Source of the DNA: Seonamhaeicola sp. ML3
GTDB lineage: Bacteria > Bacteroidota > Bacteroidia > Flavobacteriales > Flavobacteriaceae
NCBI RefSeq assembly: GCF_023273855.1
Contig: NZ_CP096884.1
Coordinates: forward strand, 682,001 to 746,000
Length of the DNA: 64,000 bases
Reading direction: 5' to 3'
Each line of letters starts with the position of its first letter. Positions within the stretch are counted from its first letter, which is position 1. Below the pieces are notes generated by a model. That model was not told the DNA's origin, searched no databases, and saw only the letters and a program-made list of their open reading frames with translations. This document shows positions 7,436 through 16,148 of this stretch, piece by piece. Both the position numbers and the translations under genes were made by a program.

Positions 7436-10172
7436 CGTCTGCTTTATCATCACTTTGTTGTGGCTCTTCTTCGAATTCAGGGTTCAATGGACGTGCAGCA
7501 TACTCAAATTTTTTCTCTGACTCAAATATTGGAAACATTAACCCAAATCCTATTATTGGTTCTTCATTAGATATGCCTTCATATTTTTCAGGATCAGGGT
7601 TCATTGGAACAATAACCAAAAGAGGCTTTCCATACCTTTTTCTATATTCTCTAATATCCTTTTCTGACAAAGATTTTTTCGTTGTATTTAAATCGACCAC
7701 TTTATGTTCTTTAAAAAGGATTGCCCTCTTATTTGCTGGAACAAATATTTCATCTGCAGTTTGACCTAGGTTACGATCTGACAAACCAACATCAATCTGA
7801 CCGTTTGCCCAGTTTAACTTTATGGATTTCTTCGGTGATGTATTCAAAGAAATAGCAATTGACCATTGGTCTAATAAATCATGTTGATTTTGCTTTTCAA
7901 TGTATGATTTGATAATATCAAAACGATGGTAGGAATTACGATATGTTGAAATAAAATCAATAACCAAATTTGAATTCATATCCTTCCATAAAAGGAAATT
8001 TACAGCTCCTTTACTATTCGTCTTTAATTCTGGCTCAGGTAGTCTCGAAATTAAGTATTTGAAGTCATTATAATTTGCAGTAATTTCAGATTTATTGAAT
8101 CCGAATGTTTGAATCAATTTACCGGAGAATCCTACCTGAATCTTTTCATGTTCCCTCATTTTTGTTAGAGACGTCACCATCAACATGCCAGGGTGTGTAC
8201 GAACCTTCAATTGATAATCTTTCGGGACCATATTATTAGCCGCCATCTCATCAAAATCATTACGCATTTCTTCGGTTGCCATTGTTACGTGCCTATACCA
8301 GTTAATCAGTTGAGATGTCGTATACAATCTACACAAATCAGCATAACCAGGACGATATCCAAACCAACGCCCCATTTGCATAAGTGAATCATACATTCGA
8401 GTTGTTCTTAAATAATAACTAACTGAAAGTCCCTCAAGTGTAATACCTCTAGCTAATTTATTTCCCCCAACTGCAATTACTGAGAGCCCTACTTCTTTAT
8501 GAGCATCATAATCAATCTCTTCAATTCTATGATATTCAAGAGAACCTGTTCTTTTAAGACCGTGGACAGCACGTACTTCAATCTTAGTCACTGCAGCAAT
8601 TAATTCTTTCTTTACTTCATCCCAAGTATGCGTCCTTATTTTTGGGTCGTTATACGAAATATTATTCTTCACCTCTTTAGTTGTAGGTGTAAAATCATCA
8701 TAGAAAATCTCTTCAAGATCATATAAGATATTACCTTGACCTGATTTTATTTGATTTTTGTATCCTCTTAATATTTCATTTACTAACCAAGCAACTCTAT
8801 CAATCCACAGAACTCTCAAAGCAACATGCACTAACATTGAAGAATGTTTATTTCCATGTCCCCTCAATCTACGCATGGCATTGGTTAAAATAAATGCTTT
8901 TATTGCCTCTTTTAAAGTCTCAGGGACATCATCTGGTAAATCTTCTGCATTATGCTTATTGATTTTTTTTGGGATCCATGGTTCCTGGTCTTCAGCAAAC
9001 CTAATTATGTCCAATCCTTCAGCAGATTCTCCTGTATTTTCATTTTCAAACCCAAATACTTGAGCAGCTCCTACATAATTAGAGGGCGGTGGAATATTTA
9101 CTATAAAATCTCTTGGGAATAAATCTTCTCCAACATTTAATTTTACATCTTTAACATATGTTTCAAGATCTTCACTCCATGAAGATGGGATATATAAATT
9201 AGCATAAGGCGTGGCTGTATATCCAATAAAAGTGTTTTGATTGAATAAATTCAACAAAGTTCTAATCAATCGGTTAATTGTTCTAACATCATATTGGGTT
9301 CCAGAATTTACAGACGCATTATCAGCCTCATCATCAATCACTAGCATTGGAACATCCATTAATTTCCTCTCGCCATTGACATCAGATGCGAATTGATTAA
9401 GCCAAAGGATTAAATTTTCTAAAATACTTTTATTCTTTTTGATAACCAGAACAGTAGGGCTTTTACCTCCTATCGGAACATTTATTCTGCTTGCAATTGA
9501 ACGATTGAAATCTCCTTTGTTATCTGACGAAGTATAAGAGTATATTTCAGTATCACATGCATAATTCCCAACGCCTACTTTTACATTTTTTTGGCGCATT
9601 ATGAAATCTGAACTCTTTCTACCTATATAACCTTCATCAACTCTTAACTGAGTCTGGGACCTTAGTGAATTATGAATACCAGCGATTACTATAATAAGTT
9701 TATAACCAGCATCTGTTGCCTTATTAATCAATCCAGTGTAGTTAGCTGTTTTACCAGATTGAACATTTCCAACAACCATACCTCTTCTATCCCAACTTCC
9801 TTTGGTTTTTGGATTAACACACTTATCTAAAATTTTATCAGTTAGATCATCAACACTATCTACTGGAAAAGATCCATCCTTAGCTCTTAAATGTAATTTA
9901 TAACGATCCCATAACTCCCATTTGACTGATGATTTGACATCACTTAACCAAGGTTTAACATCTTTTTCTACCAATTGGGTAGCCTTACCAGAGTATATAT
10001 TTAAGTCAGCCTCCAATTGGATGATTAAATCATCTCTATCTACCTTATCAAATCCATTCATCTTAAACACATTGTTAATCTCAGTTTGAAGAATATCAGT
10101 ATTTAATTCTTCCTTACTGTATTTTGCAAGTAGAACATGAGCTATATTTCGTGCACTTTCAAATTGATTCAT
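7428..10172 (-). CDS. Z1 domain protein, helicase-like ATPase of the Mza-type operon
   Basis: A 914-residue protein. A Walker A motif GNVQSGKT lies at about residues 135-142, a DEAD-type Walker B (LVIDDEADNAS) at about 277-287, a FIGYTATPYA motif III-like segment at about 318, and a QMGRWFGYR arginine-finger segment near residue 590, preceded by KLARGITLEGL. This is the full Z1 (PF10593) signature; Z1 proteins resemble superfamily 2 helicases and are found with MutL/MORC-type ATPases and DNA methylases. The start codon overlaps the preceding stop by 1 nt (TAATG). I infer it is the DNA-translocating or remodelling component of the system. Confidence 0.92.
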   Translation of the reverse strand: MNQFESARNIAHVLLAKYSKEELNTDILQTEINNVFKMNGFDKVDRDDLIIQLEADLNIYSGKATQLVEKDVKPWLSDVKSSVKWELWDRYKLHLRAKDGSFPVDSVDDLTDKILDKCVNPKTKGSWDRRGMVVGNVQSGKTANYTGLINKATDAGYKLIIVIAGIHNSLRSQTQLRVDEGYIGRKSSDFIMRQKNVKVGVGNYACDTEIYSYTSSDNKGDFNRSIASRINVPIGGKSPTVLVIKKNKSILENLILWLNQFASDVNGERKLMDVPMLVIDDEADNASVNSGTQYDVRTINRLIRTLLNLFNQNTFIGYTATPYANLYIPSSWSEDLETYVKDVKLNVGEDLFPRDFIVNIPPPSNYVGAAQVFGFENENTGESAEGLDIIRFAEDQEPWIPKKINKHNAEDLPDDVPETLKEAIKAFILTNAMRRLRGHGNKHSSMLVHVALRVLWIDRVAWLVNEILRGYKNQIKSGQGNILYDLEEIFYDDFTPTTKEVKNNISYNDPKIRTHTWDEVKKELIAAVTKIEVRAVHGLKRTGSLEYHRIEEIDYDAHKEVGLSVIAVGGNKLARGITLEGLSVSYYLRTTRMYDSLMQMGRWFGYRPGYADLCRLYTTSQLINWYRHVTMATEEMRNDFDEMAANNMVPKDYQLKVRTHPGMLMVTSLTKMREHEKIQVGFSGKLIQTFGFNKSEITANYNDFKYLISRLPEPELKTNSKGAVNFLLWKDMNSNLVIDFISTYRNSYHRFDIIKSYIEKQNQHDLLDQWSIAISLNTSPKKSIKLNWANGQIDVGLSDRNLGQTADEIFVPANKRAILFKEHKVVDLNTTKKSLSEKDIREYRKRYGKPLLVIVPMNPDPEKYEGISNEEPIIGFGLMFPIFESEKKFEYAARPLNPEFEEEPQQSDDKADDE

Positions 10173-11656
10173 TAGCTAAAGTATTGTTCCAATTCTGGAA
10201 ATTGATTAAAAGGTTCGATATTAAAAATTTGTTTCAATGCAGTTTGATTATTTAAACCTTGAGACTTAAGCGACTCATACATTAGGGAGGCAACCTCTAT
10301 TGTTCCTTGGTCTAATTCATTATTTGTATCTCTTAACTCATGACACTGTGGCTCTTCACTATGAAACTGAATGATTGACTCAACGGGTATTGTTTCTCCA
10401 ATAATTTTTAAGACAGACTTCATTTCTTTCGTAGAAATAGATTCTTTCTCAAGTAAATTCTTAATAATAGAATGGTCTCGATTTATATAATAGTGTCTAA
10501 CTTCTTCCCTAGTCTTTCTTGCTTTCCAAACAGATTGAAAATCAAACGAACTGATAGTGTCATCGAGCATAATCTGATTACCCCTAAATTTATGGATTGA
10601 ACCTGCCCTAGACCTTGTTAGCTTACCTAATCTTACTAGGTCTTTTCTTATAGTGAATGAAGGTGTTGCAGTTGCTTTTTTAATATCTATTTTCCAATCG
10701 TGATCTAATTTATTTGGAATATCAATTAGGATTCTTGCATTTTTAAAATGTTCATTTTTTGAGAATAAGCCGAGCCAATCACCATGTAGCAATAAGCGGT
10801 TTTGACGGTATATATAAAACCCTTGAAGTTTATACCAATCTTCAGTTTTTGCTTTTTTCCTTTCTTCAATAGTCAATTTCGAAATATGTGGCAAAACATA
10901 ACATTTAACACTAACTTGCCCTTTGTCTAGAGATTCATTTGCAACGAGTTGGCCACCATCAGATTGCTTCATAAATGGGTCCCAAGGTTCTAGCTTATTA
11001 CCGTTTAAATAAATCGCAACCTTTTTTTGTTCCAAATATCTATGAAAAACAAGGCTTAAATGATCTTCTACTGCAGCAAATTCATCGAGAAACACATTCA
11101 TAGCTGCTTCATTATTCTTGTTTGCATTACCGACAAGTCGATCCATCTTTTCCCATATCACTGTTGTACCAGAACTTAATTCCTCTAATTTATTTACTAG
11201 TGATTTATCAGATATATAATCTAATAAGGACCATTTCTTCGTTTTATTTACATAATCTAAATCCCAACAACGATTAATAATCTTATAGCCATCACTTTTA
11301 GAAACAACTGTCAATCTTTTGCACTGAGAGAATGATGAGGTTTTTAGACCTAGTCCAAATCTACCTAAATCATGTTCTTCACGATCATCTTTTGGGTCTC
11401 TACTTCCGGGTGTCATTGCCAATTTTAATTCGCCAAGATTCATTCCCAATCCATCATCAGTGATTGTAACCCATGAATCTGCTCCATCCCACTTGTATTC
11501 AATCCAGATATTTTCTGCTTTAGCAGAAATACTATTATCAATTATATCAGCAATAGCAGTCCTTAAATTATATCCAAAAGCCCGAAAGGTATTAATCATA
11601 GCACTAGCTTCTGGCGGCGTTTCTTCTTGTGAAATATTTTTATAATCTATATCCAT
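10172..11656 (-). CDS. GHKL-type ATPase (MutL/Hsp90/MORC-like) of the Mza-type operon
   Basis: A 494-residue protein with the complete N-terminal GHKL ATP-binding site: IADIIDNSISA (Asp40-Asn41), TDDGLGM (Asp67 to Gly71) and GRFGLGLKTSSFS (98-110). This spacing and the FGLGLKxxxF form are those of the MORC-like group described from restriction-type operons. No zinc finger or C-terminal nuclease is visible, and the last 150 residues are charged and helical. Such ATPases usually act as ATP-driven DNA clamps. The gene is joined to the methyltransferase stop by a TAATG overlap, so the stoichiometry may be fixed by coupled translation. Confidence 0.9.
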   Translation of the reverse strand: MDIDYKNISQEETPPEASAMINTFRAFGYNLRTAIADIIDNSISAKAENIWIEYKWDGADSWVTITDDGLGMNLGELKLAMTPGSRDPKDDREEHDLGRFGLGLKTSSFSQCKRLTVVSKSDGYKIINRCWDLDYVNKTKKWSLLDYISDKSLVNKLEELSSGTTVIWEKMDRLVGNANKNNEAAMNVFLDEFAAVEDHLSLVFHRYLEQKKVAIYLNGNKLEPWDPFMKQSDGGQLVANESLDKGQVSVKCYVLPHISKLTIEERKKAKTEDWYKLQGFYIYRQNRLLLHGDWLGLFSKNEHFKNARILIDIPNKLDHDWKIDIKKATATPSFTIRKDLVRLGKLTRSRAGSIHKFRGNQIMLDDTISSFDFQSVWKARKTREEVRHYYINRDHSIIKNLLEKESISTKEMKSVLKIIGETIPVESIIQFHSEEPQCHELRDTNNELDQGTIEVASLMYESLKSQGLNNQTALKQIFNIEPFNQFPELEQYFS

Positions 11657-13221
11657 TAAGCGTTCTTTTGATTTAAAATATCTGCAACTAATTCAGCTAT
11701 TTGATATGCCAAATAAGGAGGTACAGCGTTACCAACTTGATGGTATTGGGCTGTCCTACTTCCTCTAAATAGGTAATTATCTGGAAACGTTTGGATACGC
11801 GCAGCTTCTCTTACCGTTAAAGATCTGCATTGAGCTGTGTCATAGTGAATAAAATAATGTCCATCTTTAGAAATATGACTTGTAACTGTTGTTGCTGGTT
11901 TGTCTGGAACTTGAACCCTAAATCGATCTGCAAATTTTCCTGAGTCTACATTGGCATGATCCGGTAATAAATCTTTACTGTGCTCAGCATAATCATTTAA
12001 ACGAGGGAATCTTTTGTGTTTCTCAACGTAGAGTCCTGCAAATAAATATCGCATCAAATCTTGGGTAAGATGTGATCTAGACTCATGATTTACAACTCCC
12101 CTTAACCTTTTATCAATGTACCAATCTTTTAAAATATGGTTTCTCGGAATTAAGTTATTAGCTTTAAGGTACTCAGCACCGGTATCTAATTCTATTTCTC
12201 TTGGACCATCGGTAAGTCCATTTAATTCCAATTCCCCCCATACCTTTATCTGTTTAATATTTTTAGACATTTCCTTTAGCCAATTAACGCTTGAGTCAGG
12301 CACATTTTCATATAGTCGCTTAGGTTTACCATTTTTATAAACCTCAGTTGAATGATAGTGGGTAAAACTTCTATTTAAGCCACTTCTCACTTTTGGCAAA
12401 TTGTCAATTACCGATTTTAACGTAACTTCTTTCTTCTCTTTTAAATATTCTCCATTATGACTAAAATCTTTTCTAACCCCTAAAAGAATTACCCTATGAC
12501 GTTTTTGAGGCACACCATACTTCTCTGACTTTATTAGAAAATCTGAATCTTTTGCAATTGGTTTAACCAATGAATGTATTTCGTAACTGTTACCAACTTT
12601 TAAATCTCGTTTCATCCAATCAAAAACTTTTTCCCCATCTATCTTTGCAGAAAGAAGACCTTTGACATTTTCCATAACAAAAACGGCCGGCTTATGTTTT
12701 TTAATGATTCTTAGGTATTCTTCATACAAGTATACCCTGTGATCTTCTTTATAAATACCTCCAACTCTTGACCTTCCTACATTAGAATAGGCTTGACATG
12801 GCGGACCACCTATTAACACCCAATTCTTCCTGTTACTTAATTGGGAATTAATTATTTTATCCACCTTTTTTGAGGGCCAATTTTCACCTCCCAATTCAAT
12901 TAATCTTGCTTCTTTTTTTGCTAAAACTCCCTCCTCATACTTATCTAATATTTCTTCTATAAATGATTCTCTTTTTATTAAGTCTGGTTCCCTTAGAGCT
13001 CTATAGTAATCTTCAGGAACTCTCTTATTATTCTTAATAAATTGCCTAAAAAAACTTCTAAAGGTTAAAGTTTTATGCGCGTTTTCCTCTTTCTCTATAG
13101 AAAGTTTAATATCAAAAACATTTTCCCTATCATTATCCTTTAGAGACATAAAACCTTCACCAAGTCCTCCAGGGCCGGCAAACAAGTCAATTATTGGAAT
13201 TTTGCTATTAATTTTCATCAT
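11656..13221 (-). CDS. DNA (cytosine-5) methyltransferase, first gene of the Mza-type operon
   Basis: A 521-residue Dcm-type C5-methyltransferase. Motif I is DLFAGPGGLGEGF (12-24), motif IV is GGPPCQAYSNVGRSR with the catalytic Cys142, motif VI is MENVKGLL (about 183-190), motif VIII is QKRHRVILLG, and the C-terminal motifs IX/X are RSLTVREAARIQTFPD and QVGNAVPP. An insert of about 80 residues between motifs I and IV makes it longer than simple type II enzymes. It presumably marks host DNA for the downstream ATPase/nuclease proteins. The target recognition sequence cannot be read from the sequence. Confidence 0.95.
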   Translation of the reverse strand: MMKINSKIPIIDLFAGPGGLGEGFMSLKDNDRENVFDIKLSIEKEENAHKTLTFRSFFRQFIKNNKRVPEDYYRALREPDLIKRESFIEEILDKYEEGVLAKKEARLIELGGENWPSKKVDKIINSQLSNRKNWVLIGGPPCQAYSNVGRSRVGGIYKEDHRVYLYEEYLRIIKKHKPAVFVMENVKGLLSAKIDGEKVFDWMKRDLKVGNSYEIHSLVKPIAKDSDFLIKSEKYGVPQKRHRVILLGVRKDFSHNGEYLKEKKEVTLKSVIDNLPKVRSGLNRSFTHYHSTEVYKNGKPKRLYENVPDSSVNWLKEMSKNIKQIKVWGELELNGLTDGPREIELDTGAEYLKANNLIPRNHILKDWYIDKRLRGVVNHESRSHLTQDLMRYLFAGLYVEKHKRFPRLNDYAEHSKDLLPDHANVDSGKFADRFRVQVPDKPATTVTSHISKDGHYFIHYDTAQCRSLTVREAARIQTFPDNYLFRGSRTAQYHQVGNAVPPYLAYQIAELVADILNQKNA

Positions 13222-13271
13222 TAAAGTCTAGACTTCACTATTATTAATGTACTAACGGGTTACTTTTATCA

Positions 13272-13301
13272 ATAATAGCGACCTGAGAAAGTCGCTATTA
13301 T
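13272..13301. promoter_or_regulatory. Perfect 11-bp hairpin upstream of the defence operon
   Basis: ATAATAGCGAC and GTCGCTATTAT form an 11-bp perfect inverted repeat around an 8-base loop, 50 nt ahead of the methyltransferase start. Read on the minus strand it has no following T-tract, so it is a poor terminator for the upstream gene; it could be an operator or leader structure. Confidence 0.45.
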
Positions 13302-13387
13302 GAATTTTTCGTGAGAGTTTTTAAAGTTAAAAAAGAAATTGAAAACAATCATATTCCTATTTGATTTTCTCCCAATAATCCTGGGAT

Positions 13388-13759
13388 TTAATTAAAATTA
13401 GGTGCGCACTTTAAATTATCATTATAAGGTCGAATGTATTTCCAAAACGCTTTACCAGCAATATCTAAATAATTCATAGAATAATACAATTTGGCTTTCG
13501 AACCTACCTGATAAATGTATTCAGAACATTTATATGAATAATCTCTTTTAAAACACACAATAGCAAAATGATATGTCCGATAATCAATATATACATCATA
13601 AAATGTCACCTTAGAAATTGCGTCACTAGTATAACTTGTATATGCTGTTCCACGACTTTTAGATTTTACAAAGCTTATCATTTCATCACAGGATTGAGCA
13701 CAGGATTCCAAAGAGGACAAAAAGGTGAAAACCACTAAAGGGAGTGAAATTTTCTTCAT
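13388..13759 (-). CDS. Small secreted protein or lipoprotein, KTSC-like
   Basis: A 123-residue protein from the ATG at 13759 (MKKISLPLVVF), which begins a normal signal sequence; an upstream in-frame ATG at 13852 adds 31 residues unlike a signal peptide. Two cysteines follow the hydrophobic stretch (SLESCAQSC) and either could be a lipobox cysteine. The body (SDAISKVTFYD, then TYHFAIVCFKRDYSYKCSEYIYQV, ending SMNYLDIAGKAFWKYIRPYN) is reminiscent of KTSC domains, small beta-rich domains of unknown role, but the match is weak. A TACGG-N4-CCGTA palindrome lies 121 nt upstream, at 13880-13893. Confidence 0.55.
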   Translation of the reverse strand: MKKISLPLVVFTFLSSLESCAQSCDEMISFVKSKSRGTAYTSYTSDAISKVTFYDVYIDYRTYHFAIVCFKRDYSYKCSEYIYQVGSKAKLYYSMNYLDIAGKAFWKYIRPYNDNLKCAPNFN

Positions 13760-13879
13760 GACAGAATTGGGACTTCGATTAAGGTTTAAATATAATTTCA
13801 AACTTGTAGATATTTCATGACATGAATCATAAGCAATAGTTATTGTTCTCAAATTTATAATGGTTTAAAACACCGAGAT

Positions 13880-13893
13880 TACGGATATCCGTA
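13880..13893. promoter_or_regulatory. TACGG-N4-CCGTA palindrome, site 1
   Basis: TACGG-ATAT-CCGTA, extended to a perfect 16-base palindrome by flanking T and A. It lies between the end of the envelope operon (13919) and the start of the KTSC-like gene (13759). The same 14-base pattern recurs at 20870, 21431 and 21611 (and once inside the kinase gene at 22377). I infer a regulator-binding site. Confidence 0.5.
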
Positions 13894-13918
13894 AGTAGTC
13901 GTATTTTTTTTTTACGGA

Positions 13919-14281
13919 TTAATGCTGATAACACCGACCATTAGCATTTTTGGTCATCCTTTTGCATCTGCTGCCGGATTTTGTTATCCCTATACACCTT
14001 GTAGAGGTAGTATTCTTAGACGAAGGACTATTTACTTTAGCATTGGACAAGTTGTTACGCAATTTTCCTTTACTCCCTTTTTCTGGCTTACAAACCGAAC
14101 ATGCCGAATAACCATATTTCAGTGCCTTTTCCAAGGTTATTTCCTTCTTAGAATATTTTAAATAATGGCATTTACTTTTATGATATTTTTTTCCTGTTTT
14201 AGTTATATAAACAGTTTGAGCCTCGACCTGCATAGAGACTCCTGCAATAAAAACAAAAAGAACAATTCTTATGAATTTCAT
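13919..14281 (-). CDS. Small secreted Cys/His-rich protein with two metal-binding-like motifs
   Basis: A 120-residue protein with a clear signal peptide (cleavage near VEA-QT, residue about 22). The first motif is YHKSKCHYLKYSK followed by ACSVC about 30 residues later, similar to the small zinc-binding region found after secreted nucleases and in Ada-like fingers. The second, at the C-terminus, is CIGITKSGSRCKR followed by GRCYQH, a C-x8-C-x11-C-x2-H arrangement common as a terminal module in Bacteroidota. It is coupled to the thermonuclease-like gene by a TAATG overlap, so the two may act together outside the cytoplasm. No defined function. Confidence 0.7.
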   Translation of the reverse strand: MKFIRIVLFVFIAGVSMQVEAQTVYITKTGKKYHKSKCHYLKYSKKEITLEKALKYGYSACSVCKPEKGSKGKLRNNLSNAKVNSPSSKNTTSTRCIGITKSGSRCKRMTKNANGRCYQH

Positions 14282-14772
14282 TACTTGCTTTTTCTTTTAG
14301 ATGAACGCCATTCCCAAGGAGCCATGGCATGAGGATCCTGCCACAATCCTACTTTATTTTTCCTTGCTTCATCATGCAAATCTTGCAATACAGAATCTTT
14401 AGAATATTTTAAATAATGCCATGCAAATCCATTCTTGAGGAGCTCCTGACTTAAATCTAAGGAATCGTCATATTTTACGAGAGCCACGAGTCTTCCATAA
14501 CGGTCTTTTTTTATAACCTCTAATTTTACTCGTTTATCAAATATTTCTTGAGAGGTAAATTGTTTAGCTTTTTGATAAAAAGGCTGTTTTCTCTCTGGAC
14601 AATCTATGTTTGCTACCCTTACCCGAACGAGTGTAGAATCTTGAGTTAATAATTTAAATGTGTCCCCGTCTGTAATCGCAACTGTCTTTCCTTCTATATG
14701 CTCTATTGTATAATATGAACTGGCATTAACTAAAAATAAAACCGATAAAAATGTTAAAGCTACTTTTTTCAA
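14281..14772 (-). CDS. Secreted thermonuclease-family (SNase-like) nuclease
   Basis: A 163-residue protein with an N-terminal signal sequence (MKKVALTFLSVLFLVNASS). The staphylococcal-nuclease fold is recognisable: DGDTFKLL, VRVRVANIDCPE (catalytic Arg and Glu region), FDKRVKLEVIKKDRYGRLVALV (second catalytic Arg) and the terminal GLWQDPHAMAPWEWR, typical of the family. All expected catalytic positions appear present, so it is probably an active Ca2+-dependent nuclease of the envelope or outside. It follows the repeat lipoprotein gene after 5 nt and overlaps the next gene by 1 nt. Confidence 0.9.
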   Translation of the reverse strand: MKKVALTFLSVLFLVNASSYYTIEHIEGKTVAITDGDTFKLLTQDSTLVRVRVANIDCPERKQPFYQKAKQFTSQEIFDKRVKLEVIKKDRYGRLVALVKYDDSLDLSQELLKNGFAWHYLKYSKDSVLQDLHDEARKNKVGLWQDPHAMAPWEWRSSKRKSK

Positions 14773-14777
14773 AATTC

Positions 14778-15701
14778 CTAATTTGAAGATATATAATAAG
14801 TACTTGAATATTCGCCGTGTAAGTTTTCTACACCTGCAAAATTCCTGACTCCAGCGGCGTTTACAGAAGCCGTAACTTTATAAACACCACTTTTAAACTT
14901 CACTGACTCTAATGAGCCTGGTGAAATATTTATTTTTCTCACCTCGGGTCCGCTATATCTTAAGGTTAAAGTGTATCTGGTATCATTAGTTATTTGGATT
15001 GTAGAAACCTCATAGTTCTTAGTCCCTGTCAATTGAGAAGGGGGTATTTCACCATACTCCCCAGAAAATATTTCTTCAATTTCCAAAACAACAATGTTCT
15101 TTGTGATTTGTTCCTTTTCTGGGTGATTTGGATAATCATTTAAAAATTTCTTCCACGTTTTAGAATCATTTACCGCTTGGGCATTCAAATAAGCATTTCG
15201 CTTATTTTTTTCTTTCAACTCAACTAATCTCTCATTGGCAAGATCCGCGTGAGCATTAAACCCTTGAGAATTGAGATAATCTTCTAATTCTTTTATGCTA
15301 TTAGAATCACTAATGATATCCTCTATTTTCTTATTAGCAATTACTCTCACATCTACATCACTCACATTTTCAACTAGCACCTTTATTGTATCTATGCTTT
15401 GGGAATTATTAATTCGTTTTATCAACAGCTTTAAATTAAGATTCTCCAATATACTATTGGCTTCAACAACTTCCTGGTATGTCCCAAAGTTATTAATGAT
15501 TATAATCAATTTATCCTTAGCCTCCTCATACCTTCCTTTTTCAATTAGAACCCTTGAAAGAGTTAACAACTCCCTCACACTGTCCTGCTCTTTTTTCAAT
15601 AATTCATCAGTATTAAACCGTTCAATCTTATTGCCCTGTTTGCAAGAGACAGTTAACGACAATACCACTAGTAAAACTTTAAAAAATATTAAACACCTCA
15701 T
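14778..15701 (-). CDS. Lipoprotein with helical repeats and C-terminal beta domain, unknown function
   Basis: A 307-residue protein from the ATG at 15701 (MRCLIFFK); the lipobox LTVSC puts the lipid on Cys20. The middle (about 30-205) is made of short helix pairs, including SRVLIEKGRYEEAKDKLI, which is TPR-like. The last 90 residues look beta-rich (YEVSTIQITNDTRYTLTLRYSG, ending in YSSTYYISSN). The gene overlaps the previous gene end by 23 nt and belongs to the envelope operon. An upstream in-frame ATG at 15725 would spoil the signal sequence. I do not recognise a named family. Confidence 0.7.
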   Translation of the reverse strand: MRCLIFFKVLLVVLSLTVSCKQGNKIERFNTDELLKKEQDSVRELLTLSRVLIEKGRYEEAKDKLIIIINNFGTYQEVVEANSILENLNLKLLIKRINNSQSIDTIKVLVENVSDVDVRVIANKKIEDIISDSNSIKELEDYLNSQGFNAHADLANERLVELKEKNKRNAYLNAQAVNDSKTWKKFLNDYPNHPEKEQITKNIVVLEIEEIFSGEYGEIPPSQLTGTKNYEVSTIQITNDTRYTLTLRYSGPEVRKINISPGSLESVKFKSGVYKVTASVNAAGVRNFAGVENLHGEYSSTYYISSN

Positions 15702-16143
15702 TCTTTGAAATTTGAATATACACAAAGTTGAACAACATAACGATAATCGAATTTAAGCATAGCCAGATGATGGAAAAAATTATAGAGTTGACCAACCTTA
15801 AACCTATTTTCATTACAAATAATGTAATTAAATAAGAAGCTAATAAAGTGCAGGCATTAACTATTAGCACCACAGATGACCAACTTAAATAACTCATAAA
15901 ACCATGGTCACCTCCTAATTTGAATGTCACCATATTTATTAGGGTGTCAAACAAAATAAAATTGGATAACAAAAAACTAGTATTCAAAGAAATTAAATAC
16001 GGTACCTTAGACTTAATTTCTTCTTCATTTAAGCTTTTGCTTTTTAAACCGCCAAAAAGTAAAAATCTATTTGCCAAAATTAAGGTCACTAAAAAATATA
16101 CAAGTATTAATAACCCTAAAACATAATAACTATCTTGATTCAT
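15679..16143 (-). CDS. Four-helix membrane protein, unknown
   Basis: A 154-residue protein from the ATG at 16143 (MNQDSYYVLG), 5 nt after the preceding stop; an ATG at 16170 would overlap that gene. Hydrophobic segments lie at about residues 7-27, 50-68, 80-105 and 118-142 and cover most of the chain, so it is an integral inner-membrane protein with short loops. It has no conserved motif I can name. Its place between the transglutaminase-like membrane protein and the repeat lipoprotein suggests that it is a structural partner of them. Confidence 0.65.
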   Translation of the reverse strand: MNQDSYYVLGLLILVYFLVTLILANRFLLFGGLKSKSLNEEEIKSKVPYLISLNTSFLLSNFILFDTLINMVTFKLGGDHGFMSYLSWSSVVLIVNACTLLASYLITLFVMKIGLRLVNSIIFSIIWLCLNSIIVMLFNFVYIQISKNEVFNIF

Positions 16144-16148
16144 AATGA

